A DNA stretch of 34,398 bases from Pseudonocardiales bacterium (GTDB lineage Bacteria > Actinomycetota > Actinomycetes > Mycobacteriales > Jatrophihabitantaceae). Shown here piece after piece: positions 16,606 to 24,967 of the stretch. How positions within the stretch are numbered: the first letter of the stretch is position 1; the number at the start of each line of letters is the position of its first letter. The notes beneath the pieces were generated by a model. It was not told where the DNA came from. It did not search any database and saw only the letters and a program-made list of their open reading frames with translations. Location of the stretch: the NCBI GenBank assembly GCA_030840285.1, contig JAVEES010000107.1:1-34398 (forward strand). Reading direction: 5' to 3'. Made by a program: the position numbers and the translations under genes.

Positions 16606-17412
16606 GTGACATCACGTTTCGCCAAGACATTTCCCGGCATCAGTAAACCGCTTATTGCGATGGCGCATGTGCCGCCCCTGCCGGGTACCCCGCTCTACGA
16701 TTCCGCCGCCGGGGTTCAGGGCCTGGTGGATCAGGTGAAGGGCGATACCGAGATCCTGCTGGAAGCCGGTTTCGATGCCATTCTCTTCTGCAACGAGGGA
16801 GACCGTCCCTACCAGCTGCGCGCCGGATTGGAGTCCTCGGCGGTGATGGCGCGCGTGGTGACGGAATGCCATCCGACCGATCGCCCCTATGGCGTCGACT
16901 TCCTTTGGGACGCCTCGTGTGCGCTGGCGGTCGCCGTAGCGACCGACGCGAGTTTCATGCGGGAAGTCGTAACCGGCGTATGGGAATCCGACATGGGGCT
17001 CTGGCAGACCGATGCCGCGACTGTCCTGCGGGAGCGCCGGCGGCTCGATCGTGACGACCTTGCGATCTTCATGAACATCACGCCCGAATTCGCCTCGCCG
17101 ATCGGGCAGCGCAGCGCGGCGCAGAGCGCGCGTTCCGCGGTGGTGTCCAGCCTGGCCGACGGCATCCTGGTCTCCGGACCGATGGCCGGCGCGGAGCCGG
17201 ACGTCCGGACCGTCGCAGAGGTGCGGGAGGCAGTCCCCGTTGATGTGCCGGTCCTGCTCAATACCGGAGCCAAGGCCGCAACCATCGCCCAGTATCTCCA
17301 GCATGCCGACGGATGCATCGTCGGCAGCGACCTGAAGGTGGACGGCTACACCTGGAATCCGGTGGACCCGCAACGCGCCAGGCGATTCATCGAATCCGCC
17401 CGAGCTGTTTAG
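16606..17412 (+). CDS. BtpA/SgcQ family protein
   Basis: GTG start at 16606 with CAGGAGGATCT SD; KPLIAMAHVPPLPGTPLYD, FDAILFCNEGDRPYQL, DGILVSGPMAGAEPD, PVLLNTGAKAATIAQYLQHADGCIVGSDLKVDG (TIM-barrel BtpA pattern). Confidence 0.85.
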   Translation: MTSRFAKTFPGISKPLIAMAHVPPLPGTPLYDSAAGVQGLVDQVKGDTEILLEAGFDAILFCNEGDRPYQLRAGLESSAVMARVVTECHPTDRPYGVDFLWDASCALAVAVATDASFMREVVTGVWESDMGLWQTDAATVLRERRRLDRDDLAIFMNITPEFASPIGQRSAAQSARSAVVSSLADGILVSGPMAGAEPDVRTVAEVREAVPVDVPVLLNTGAKAATIAQYLQHADGCIVGSDLKVDGYTWNPVDPQRARRFIESARAV

Positions 17413-17435
17413 GCAGCGCACTCCGAGGCGTGAAG

Positions 17436-17470
17436 GCGGTGCGGGCGACAAGGTAGGACGCCCGCACCGC
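17436..17470. terminator. Hairpin between convergent BtpA-family and ManA-like genes (possible bidirectional terminator)
   Basis: GCGGTGCGGGCG (17436-17447) / CGCCCGCACCGC (17459-17470), 12-bp perfect stem, 11-nt loop; no clear T tract. Confidence 0.5.
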
Positions 17471-17471
17471 G

Positions 17472-18422
17472 TCATTCAGCCGGTCGGCATTGGACGCCGC
17501 CCACCTCTCCCACGACCTGGCAGCGTGCGGCGTGCGGCACGACGACCGTTGCGCCGCGCGCGATCGCGAGCGCCCCCCAGGGGCCGGTGAGTTCGCCCGC
17601 GCCATCGGTGATGACCAGAACCGAGAATCCCGCGGGCAGGGGCCCGGCGCTGAAACGCTGAGCACGAAAGAACTCCGCGGCCTCGGCTGGCAGCAGGGAG
17701 CCGGCTGCCGCGCTTCGAAGCGATTCGATCCTCTCCGGTGTGCAGGCCCGCCGGTCCACGCAGGCCAGCGCCTCATCAAAGGGCAGGCCCAACGTCGCCT
17801 CGTCGGGCGAGAGCGGGAAACCCTTCCACTCGAGCAGGACTGAGAAATCTGTCGGTTCCTGCAGTTCGATGAGCAGGACGTTCTTGTCGATCGCATGTGG
17901 CATGCCGGCCGGACAGAGAATGGCATCGCCGGCGGCGACCGGAATTCGGTTGGTCGCGCCGAGCAGCGAATCCACGTCCTGCTCATGGACCCACCGGGAA
18001 AGCTCTGCCGGCTCGATGTCGCGAGCGAAGCCGAGATGGACGCCGGCGTCCTCGGCGGCGTCGAGAACGATCCACGCCTCCGTCTTACCGTAGGGACTCG
18101 CCAGGTGGGACTGGGCAAATGGCCTGTTCGGGTGCACGTGAACCGGTAATCGCTGCCCCGCGTCGAGCAGTTTCACCAGCAGGGCAGCGTCGGCGTCATC
18201 GGAACCGAACCATGAGGCGCGATCTTGGGCGATGACGTCAGACAGCAGCGTGCCGTCGTCGAGAGTGGCCAGTCCTGCCGATTCCTGGCCGAACCGCGTC
18301 GTCAGCGAAGCGACCCAATCCTCGGGTCGAGGCGCGAGTTCCAGACCGCGAAATGCGGCCAGCCGACCGGACCCCCGATAGAAGGTCTCGGGCTGGTTGG
18401 GTCCCAACAGAATGGGTTGCAT
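17472..18422 (-). CDS. Class I mannose-6-phosphate isomerase-like protein
   Basis: LPVHVHPNRPFAQSHL, YGKTEAWIVLDA, LCPAGMPHAIDKNVLLIELQEPTDFSVLLEW (cupin metal site). Confidence 0.85.
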   Translation of the reverse strand: MQPILLGPNQPETFYRGSGRLAAFRGLELAPRPEDWVASLTTRFGQESAGLATLDDGTLLSDVIAQDRASWFGSDDADAALLVKLLDAGQRLPVHVHPNRPFAQSHLASPYGKTEAWIVLDAAEDAGVHLGFARDIEPAELSRWVHEQDVDSLLGATNRIPVAAGDAILCPAGMPHAIDKNVLLIELQEPTDFSVLLEWKGFPLSPDEATLGLPFDEALACVDRRACTPERIESLRSAAAGSLLPAEAAEFFRAQRFSAGPLPAGFSVLVITDGAGELTGPWGALAIARGATVVVPHAARCQVVGEVGGVQCRPAE

Positions 18423-18701
18423 GTTTCACCTCGGACTAGGCGCGCCACAGAGCGCGATGAGCAATTGCGGTCACGGATAAGCTCAATCGCAGTCTTAACC
18501 GCATAGATCTACACGAACAGCGGCGTCGCCGGCAGTCCGTGCGGCACTAGTTGATGCGATGGATCCTCGCATCTTCACCGAAGCCCAGCAAGGCACGGGT
18601 CGCCTCATCGGGCGCCCTTCGGGGTGGGCCGATGCCCGGTATGAGTTCTCACCCTGAGATGGTTTAGACCACCGGTTACCTCCGATTCGCCGTTTCGGCG
18701 A

Positions 18702-18713
18702 TAAATCGATTCC
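18702..18713. promoter_or_regulatory. Degenerate LacI-type operator TAAATCGATTCC upstream of LacI-2
   Basis: 10/12 match to GAAATCGATTTC, just upstream of a TATATT -10-like box (18721-18726). Confidence 0.6.
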
Positions 18714-18825
18714 TAGGCGGTATATTTCCCAGCGCGCTACAACGGCAGCGACCGACGCGAACAGCATCGACCGTGCAGTACCGCTGGAGTGGCACAGCCC
18801 CGACGGTTGCTGGTGGGAGTACGCA

Positions 18826-19857
18826 ATGACGACGATCTATGACGTGGCAAAACACGCCGGGGTGTCACCGGCCACCGTGTCGCGCGTGCTCAACGGTCAT
18901 GCCCGGGTGAATCCCACCCTTGCCCGCCGGGTGAACCAGGCGACCGCGGAACTCGGATTCCAGCGCAATGCGGTGGCTCGCAACCTCAGGCGCAGTCGCA
19001 CCTCGTTGTGGGCGGTCATCATCTCCGACATCGAAAACCCTTTCTTCACCTCGCTCGTTCGAGGCGTCGAGGACGTCGCGCAGTCCGCTGGTTATTCCGT
19101 CGTGTTGTGCAACAGCGACGAGAATTTGAAGAAGGAAGCCGACTACGCCTCTGCCGCGATGGCCGAACGGATGGCAGGCGTGATCATCTCGCCGGCGTCC
19201 GAGCGATCCAGTGATGTCAGCGCGTTGCTCGAAGCCAAGATGCCGGTGGTGGCGATCGACCGCGCGATTCGCGGCGCGCAGATGGACAGTGTGCGCGTCG
19301 ATAACGCCCAGGGTGCGGCAGAAGCGACAAAACATTTGTTAGCGGTCGGCTACCGCCGGGTCGCCTGCATAACGGGTCCGCAGCGGGCCACCACGGCCGG
19401 TCAGCGGCTCAAGGGCTACGAGCGAGCGCATCGCGCGGCCGGGGTGGGCCTAGATCCCCACCTGGTCCGGCACGCCAACTTTCGTCAGCAGGGTGGCTAT
19501 GAGGCGATGGAGTCGCTGCTCGCGCTGCCTGAGCCACCCGACGCTGTCTTCGTTGCCAACAACTTGATGACCGTCGGTGCGCTCGCCTGCCTGACTGACC
19601 ACGGAATCGCTATTCCGGATGAGATGGGCATCGTCGGCTTCGACGACATTCCGTGGGCGCAGCTGATCCGGCCGACGCTGTCGGTGGTCAGGCAGCCGAC
19701 CTATGACGTCGGGCAGACCGCCGGGCATCTGTTGATGCAGCGGATCGCTCATCCGACCCGGTCACCGTCAACCGTCGTCCTGTCGACCCGACTCAGCATC
19801 GGACACAGCTCGTCTCGGGCCGCGGCGCCGCGCGCCCTGGTCGCCGACCGGCGCTGA
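18826..19857 (+). CDS. LacI-family transcriptional regulator (LacI-2)
   Basis: TTIYDVAKHAGVSPATVSRVLNGHARVNP HTH; effector domain. Confidence 0.95.
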   Translation: MTTIYDVAKHAGVSPATVSRVLNGHARVNPTLARRVNQATAELGFQRNAVARNLRRSRTSLWAVIISDIENPFFTSLVRGVEDVAQSAGYSVVLCNSDENLKKEADYASAAMAERMAGVIISPASERSSDVSALLEAKMPVVAIDRAIRGAQMDSVRVDNAQGAAEATKHLLAVGYRRVACITGPQRATTAGQRLKGYERAHRAAGVGLDPHLVRHANFRQQGGYEAMESLLALPEPPDAVFVANNLMTVGALACLTDHGIAIPDEMGIVGFDDIPWAQLIRPTLSVVRQPTYDVGQTAGHLLMQRIAHPTRSPSTVVLSTRLSIGHSSSRAAAPRALVADRR

Positions 19858-19879
19858 TCGGGCTCCTCGGCTCCATTTC

Positions 19880-19935
19880 GTTGATCAACTCGCGTTTCGC
19901 GTCGCCATAACGACGTCAGACGTAAGTTGATCAAC
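19880..19935. repeat. Symmetric 56-bp imperfect palindrome with two GTTGATCAAC ends
   Basis: GTTGATCAACT (19880-19890) / AGTTGATCAAC (19925-19935), internal CGTCG/CGACG (19900-19904/19911-19915), 9-nt unpaired segment on each side. Confidence 0.7.
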
Positions 19936-19979
19936 AAGTGGGGCACGGCCCGGTAGGGATCTCGGCGCTCCCAGTTGTG

Positions 19980-20051
19980 TGCCCCCGGCAGGATTCGAAC
20001 CTGCGCTCCCGCCTCCGGAGGGCGGTGCTCTATCCCCTGAGCTACGGGGGC
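19980..20051 (-). tRNA. tRNA-Arg (anticodon CCG)
   Basis: Reverse strand folds as GCCCCCG-TA-GCTC-AGGGGATA-GAGC-A-CCGCC-CTCCGGA-GGCGG-GAGC-GCAGG-TTCGAAT-CCTGC-CGGGGGC-A, 72 nt; CCA not encoded. Confidence 0.97.
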
Positions 20052-20197
20052 CGTATCGACCCGGTTGCCTCGACATTGCTACGCCGCATAGCTAGCTCGG
20101 AACCGCGGTGAAGCTTATCAGCCTCGATCGCTCGCCTTGACCGCGTGCCACGCGCTCGCAACCCGCCGGGGCAGCCGCCCGCAGCGCAGCCGACCGG

Positions 20198-20884
20198 TCA
20201 GGCCGGCGGGGGCAGCGGGCTAGCCCCGCGCTCGCGGAGCAGTTGTTCCATGTAGACGACCTCACCGCTCTGGCTGTCGGCCATCTTCTGCGCCGAGTTA
20301 CGGACGTAAGCCTCGCTGGCATGCGAGGCACCCCACTGCACCATCGGCAGGCCACCCTGGTGATGCCGCAGCATCAACTGCAAGAAATAGGTATCCAGTG
20401 CCTTGCCCGACAGGGATTGCAGCTTGGTCATCTCAGCCGGCGTTGCCATTCCTGGCATCAGGCCGTCGGATTGGGTGTGGTCGTGTCCGGATCCCGCCAT
20501 CCAGGACATCACCGGGTTGGGGTTGTTCGTGGGCAGCCCCCACGCGTCCAGCCAACCCTGCATCTGCCCGACCTGGTTGAACTGGCTCGTCTCGATGTCA
20601 TAGGCAAGGATCTTGATCGCCGGGTCCGTCGTGTGGTCGCGCACGAACCCGGCCATGCTGACGGCCTGCCGGTGATGCGTGGTCATGTCCCAGGCGAAGC
20701 CGGCGTCGATCGAGGTCGCCGAGGGCGTGGCGGCTTTCGAGGATCGGTGGCCGACCAGGTAGCCGGCGGCACCGGCCAGCACCAGCAACGCCAGCACGAG
20801 TACCGCGGCCAGTGCCGTAGGTGCCCGGCGCGGCTGGTACTCGGCGGGGCTCAGATCCTCGGATGCGTTCACAACGGCGGTCAT
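20198..20884 (-). CDS. DUF305 domain-containing membrane-anchored protein
   Basis: N-terminal TM; FAWDMTTHHRQAVSMA and LMLRHHQGGLPM motifs. Confidence 0.88.
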   Translation of the reverse strand: MTAVVNASEDLSPAEYQPRRAPTALAAVLVLALLVLAGAAGYLVGHRSSKAATPSATSIDAGFAWDMTTHHRQAVSMAGFVRDHTTDPAIKILAYDIETSQFNQVGQMQGWLDAWGLPTNNPNPVMSWMAGSGHDHTQSDGLMPGMATPAEMTKLQSLSGKALDTYFLQLMLRHHQGGLPMVQWGASHASEAYVRNSAQKMADSQSGEVVYMEQLLRERGASPLPPPA

Positions 20885-20897
20885 TCGGCGCTACCGA

Positions 20898-21671
20898 TCA
20901 GGACTCGGTCGGATGACCCGGCGTGCTCGGGTTGGATTTGAACGAGGGGTTGTCGCACGAGGCGCCGAGTTCCGGGGTGTTGGACTGGTTGAGCTTGAGG
21001 TCGCTGATGAACTGCTTCACCCTCGGATCGCTGGCCGAGTCGACGAACAGCTGGTATCCCCAGGCCTGCAGCGAGACGTTGGACTTCAGGCCGGCGTACG
21101 GGGTCAGCAGCATGTACTGCTGGCCGGCGACCAGCTTGGAGAGGATGTCCACCTGGCTCGCGGCCAGGCCGGGCTTGTAGGTGATCCAGACAGCGCCGTG
21201 CTCCAGCGTGTGGACCGCGTTCTCGTTCGCTATCTGATTGGGGTACACGGTGCCCGTGCAGTCTGCCCAGACGGGGGAGTGATTGCCACCGACCGGCGGC
21301 GACTGCTGGTAGGTCACCGTCGTCGTCTGGTGGGTGCGGCTCAAATTCGCGTAGTGCTGAATCCCCGCGATCTTGATATCGCTCGCGGCCGAGGTGCCGC
21401 CCTGGGCCGAGTTCGACTTCTTGCCCGAGTTCTGGCTGACCGCGTAGCCGATCACCCCGATCGCGAGCAGCGCGACGACAGCGGTCACCACGATGAGGCC
21501 CCACGGCGTCTGACGCCGATTCACGATCTTGCGGGACTGGACCTTCCTGGCCTGAGGACTACCAGGCGCCTTGTTCGCGGGAGCCTTCTTGGCGCCCTTG
21601 GAGGCGGTCGAGCCCGTGCCGGTCGCGGCTTTGTCCGATGTGCGAACTGACGGTCTGGGGGGCTTGGTCAT
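20898..21671 (-). CDS. DUF3105 domain-containing membrane-anchored protein
   Basis: Single TM; PPVGGNHSPVWADCTGTVYPNQIANENAVHTLEHGAVWITYKPGL. Confidence 0.88.
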   Translation of the reverse strand: MTKPPRPSVRTSDKAATGTGSTASKGAKKAPANKAPGSPQARKVQSRKIVNRRQTPWGLIVVTAVVALLAIGVIGYAVSQNSGKKSNSAQGGTSAASDIKIAGIQHYANLSRTHQTTTVTYQQSPPVGGNHSPVWADCTGTVYPNQIANENAVHTLEHGAVWITYKPGLAASQVDILSKLVAGQQYMLLTPYAGLKSNVSLQAWGYQLFVDSASDPRVKQFISDLKLNQSNTPELGASCDNPSFKSNPSTPGHPTES

Positions 21672-21805
21672 CTCGTCGCTTTCGTGGTCCGGGACACTTG
21701 AGGGCGGTACGGCTTGCCCCGAGTCTAGGTCGGCAAGCTGAGAGGTGCCGACCAGACCGGCTGGCCCGGGGAAATCCCGCGCGCGACGCCACTAACATTG
21801 GTCCA

Positions 21806-23458
21806 GTGACGCCAGCAGATCTCATAACCAGCATCCGGGCCGCAGTGTCGCGGGCGATCGATGCGGGCGCCTTCACCGCTGAGGTGCCGGACGAGATCGT
21901 GTTGGACCGGCCCAAGAATCCCGAGCACGGTGACTACGCGACCAACGTGGCGCTCCGGTTGGCCAAGCCGTCCGGTAAACCGCCGAGGCTCGTCGCTGAG
22001 GCGATCGCTGCCGAGCTGCGGCAGGACCCCGGAATCGCATCCGTCGACATCGCGGGTCCGGGCTTTCTCAACATCAGAGTGGATGCCAGTTCGCTGGGCG
22101 GCGTTGCCCGCACCGTCGTGCAGGAGGGCAGCTCCTACGGCCGGACGGATACGCTGGCCGGCTCGAAGATCAACGTCGAGTTCATCTCGGCCAACCCGAC
22201 GGGGCCCCTACATCTGGGCCACACTCGGTGGGCGGCGGTAGGCGACGCGCTGGCCCGGGTACTCAGCGCCGCGGGCGCCGACGTCTCGCGCGAGTTCTAT
22301 ATCAATGACCGAGGCGTACAAATGGACGCATTCGGTGCATCTCTTCGCGCTGCCGCGCTCGGCGCAGCGATTCCCGACAACGGCTACCACGGTGACTACA
22401 TCCCCGCACTCGCCGCGCAGATCGTGGCCGAACATCCCGAGATCCTCGAGCTCGATGCCGAAAAGCAGGTCGACGCCTTCCGCGAGGAGGGGTACCGCTT
22501 GCAGCTGGCCGAACAGCGGCGGACGTTGGAGGATTTCGGCACCGAGTTCGACACCTGGTACTCCGAGCGCTACCTGCACACCTCCGGCGCGGTGGAGCGG
22601 GCTCTGGATCAGCTGAAGGCCCAGGGGCACCTTTACGCCGATGCAGACGCGCTCTGGCTGCGCACCACGGACTTCGGTGATGACAAGGACCGGGTGCTGC
22701 TCAAGAGCGACGGCGACCTCACCTATTTCGCCTCTGATGCCGCGTACTACCTCGACAAGCGCAACCGTGGTTTCGACCTGTGCGTCTACCTGCTGGGCGC
22801 CGACCATCACGGCTACGTGAACCGCCTCAAGGCGATCGCGGCCTGCGCGGGTGACGATCCGGAGGCCAACATCGAGGTGCTGATCGGGCAGCTGGTGAAG
22901 ATCCTGCGGGCCGGCCAGGAGGTCCGCCTGTCCAAGCGCGCCGGTGAGATCGTCACGCTGACCGACTTCGTCGAGGCCGCCGGAGTCGATGCGGTGCGCT
23001 ATTCACTCTCGCGCTACCCCAGCGACTCGCCACTCACGCTGGATCTGGACCTGATTACCCGGCAGTCCTCGGACAACCCGGTCTTCTACGTCCAATATGC
23101 GCACGCCCGCACGTGCAGCGTTATCCGAAACGCCGGCGAGGTGGGCATCGTGCTGGATACGTTCGTGCCTGAATTGCTGACGCACGAGACGGAAACAGCA
23201 CTGCTGACCGCGCTCGGAGACTTTCCCCGGATCGTCGCGCAGGCCGCCGAACTGCGCGAGCCACACCGAGTCGCGCGCTACCTGGAAGAGCTGGCCGGCA
23301 CCCTGCATCGCTGGTACGAGGCGTGCCGCATCATCCCCAGAGGCGATGAGGAGATTACCGATCTGAACCGGACGAGGCTCTGGCTCAACGTCGCGACTCG
23401 GACCGTCCTTTCCAACGGCCTTCACCTACTCGGCGTCTCGGCGCCGGAGCGGATGTAG
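21806..23458 (+). CDS. argS: Arginyl-tRNA synthetase
   Basis: GTG start at 21806 (MTPADLITSIRAAV); FISANPTGPLHLGHTRWAAVGDALARVL, LLGADHHGYVNRLKA; DALR-type C-terminus. Confidence 0.96.
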   Translation: MTPADLITSIRAAVSRAIDAGAFTAEVPDEIVLDRPKNPEHGDYATNVALRLAKPSGKPPRLVAEAIAAELRQDPGIASVDIAGPGFLNIRVDASSLGGVARTVVQEGSSYGRTDTLAGSKINVEFISANPTGPLHLGHTRWAAVGDALARVLSAAGADVSREFYINDRGVQMDAFGASLRAAALGAAIPDNGYHGDYIPALAAQIVAEHPEILELDAEKQVDAFREEGYRLQLAEQRRTLEDFGTEFDTWYSERYLHTSGAVERALDQLKAQGHLYADADALWLRTTDFGDDKDRVLLKSDGDLTYFASDAAYYLDKRNRGFDLCVYLLGADHHGYVNRLKAIAACAGDDPEANIEVLIGQLVKILRAGQEVRLSKRAGEIVTLTDFVEAAGVDAVRYSLSRYPSDSPLTLDLDLITRQSSDNPVFYVQYAHARTCSVIRNAGEVGIVLDTFVPELLTHETETALLTALGDFPRIVAQAAELREPHRVARYLEELAGTLHRWYEACRIIPRGDEEITDLNRTRLWLNVATRTVLSNGLHLLGVSAPERM

Positions 23459-23518
23459 CTCCCGCTACCGTTGTGACGCCGCACGGCTGAGTGCAGCTGA
23501 CAGACAGGACCGAATTCG

Positions 23519-24967
23519 ATGAGCCGTTCCGCCCATCCGGCCGGCCCCCGCCATGCCGACGTGCTTGCCCCCAGTGCGTCCCACGCTGTCCCGAGCCAGT
23601 ACACCGGGGTGCTCAATCCACGGGTCTGGCCGTCCTCGGCCCGACGGGTCGACGGTGAGCTGGTGCTCGGTGGACTGCCCGTGTCGCGGCTGGCACGCGA
23701 GTTCGGAACACCCGCGTTCCTGCTGGATACCGAGGACCTGCGGGGCCGGGCCCGGGACTATGCGGCAGCGTTCGAGGGTGCCGACGTGTACTACGCCGGC
23801 AAGGCGTTTCTGTGTACCGCGGTGGCGGGCCTGATCGCCGAAGAGGGCCTGGGTATCGATGTGTGTTCGGGGGGCGAGCTCGCGATCGCGCTACGGGCCC
23901 GGGTCGATCCCGAGCGGCTTGCCTTTCACGGCAACAACAAGAGCGTCGCGGAGTTGAGCACGGCCATCGAGTCGGGCATCGGGCGGATCGTTGTGGACAG
24001 CCACCTCGAGATCGAACGCCTGGCCGAACTGGCGCGCGAGGCAGGTGTCCGTCAGCCGGTGCTGGTCCGGATCACTGTCGGGGTCGAGGCACACACCCAC
24101 GAGTTCATCGCCACGGCGCACGAGGACCAGAAGTTCGGATTCTCACTCACCAACGGTGAGGCGCTGGAAGCGGTCGCGGCGGTGTTGACCCATCCGTCAC
24201 TCGAGCTGCGCGGCCTGCACTCCCACATCGGTTCGCAGATCTTCGACACCGCCGGCTTCGAGGTGGCAGCGCATCGGGTCATCGGACTGCTCGCCACCAT
24301 CCGGGACGAATTCGGCATCGAGCTGCCGGAGGTAGATCTCGGTGGCGGGCTCGGAATCGCTTACACCGAAGCGGATTCCCCGCAGTCGCCGCAGGAGATT
24401 GCCTTGCGGTTGCGCGCCATCATCGATTCCGAATGCGCGCTGGCGAAGCTGACAGCGCCCCGGCTGGCGGTGGAGCCCGGCCGCGCCATCATCGGCCCGG
24501 CGATGGTCACCCTCTACGAGGTCGGCACCGTGAAGCCGATTGCCCTGGACGGGGACACGGTCCGCCATTACATCTCCGTCGACGGAGGGATGAGCGACAA
24601 CATTCGTACCGCTCTCTACGACGCCGAGTACACGGTGGTGCTCGCCAACCGCGATTCCCAGGAGCCGGCGCAGTTGTCGCGCGTCGTCGGAAAGCACTGT
24701 GAGAGTGGAGACATCGTGGTCCGGGACTGCTGGCTGCCCTCGGACGTGGTGCCCGGCGACCTGCTCGCGGTCGCGGCGACCGGCGCCTACTGCTACGCGA
24801 TGGCCAGCAACTACAACAGGGTCCCCAGGCCACCGGTGGTCGCGGTCGCCGATGGCTCGGCAGGGCTGATCGTCCGCCGCGAACGCCTCGACGAGGTAAT
24901 GGCAACCGACGTCGGGTGGTACCCGGCGCACGAGGATTCCCCAATCAATGCAGGAGTGTTCGGATGA
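23519..24967 (+). CDS. lysA: Diaminopimelate decarboxylase
   Basis: YYAGKAFLCTAVAGLIAEEGLGIDVCSGGELAIALRA, HGNNKS, LHSHIGSQIFD, VDLGGGLGIAY, EPGRAIIGPA. Confidence 0.96.
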   Translation: MSRSAHPAGPRHADVLAPSASHAVPSQYTGVLNPRVWPSSARRVDGELVLGGLPVSRLAREFGTPAFLLDTEDLRGRARDYAAAFEGADVYYAGKAFLCTAVAGLIAEEGLGIDVCSGGELAIALRARVDPERLAFHGNNKSVAELSTAIESGIGRIVVDSHLEIERLAELAREAGVRQPVLVRITVGVEAHTHEFIATAHEDQKFGFSLTNGEALEAVAAVLTHPSLELRGLHSHIGSQIFDTAGFEVAAHRVIGLLATIRDEFGIELPEVDLGGGLGIAYTEADSPQSPQEIALRLRAIIDSECALAKLTAPRLAVEPGRAIIGPAMVTLYEVGTVKPIALDGDTVRHYISVDGGMSDNIRTALYDAEYTVVLANRDSQEPAQLSRVVGKHCESGDIVVRDCWLPSDVVPGDLLAVAATGAYCYAMASNYNRVPRPPVVAVADGSAGLIVRRERLDEVMATDVGWYPAHEDSPINAGVFG

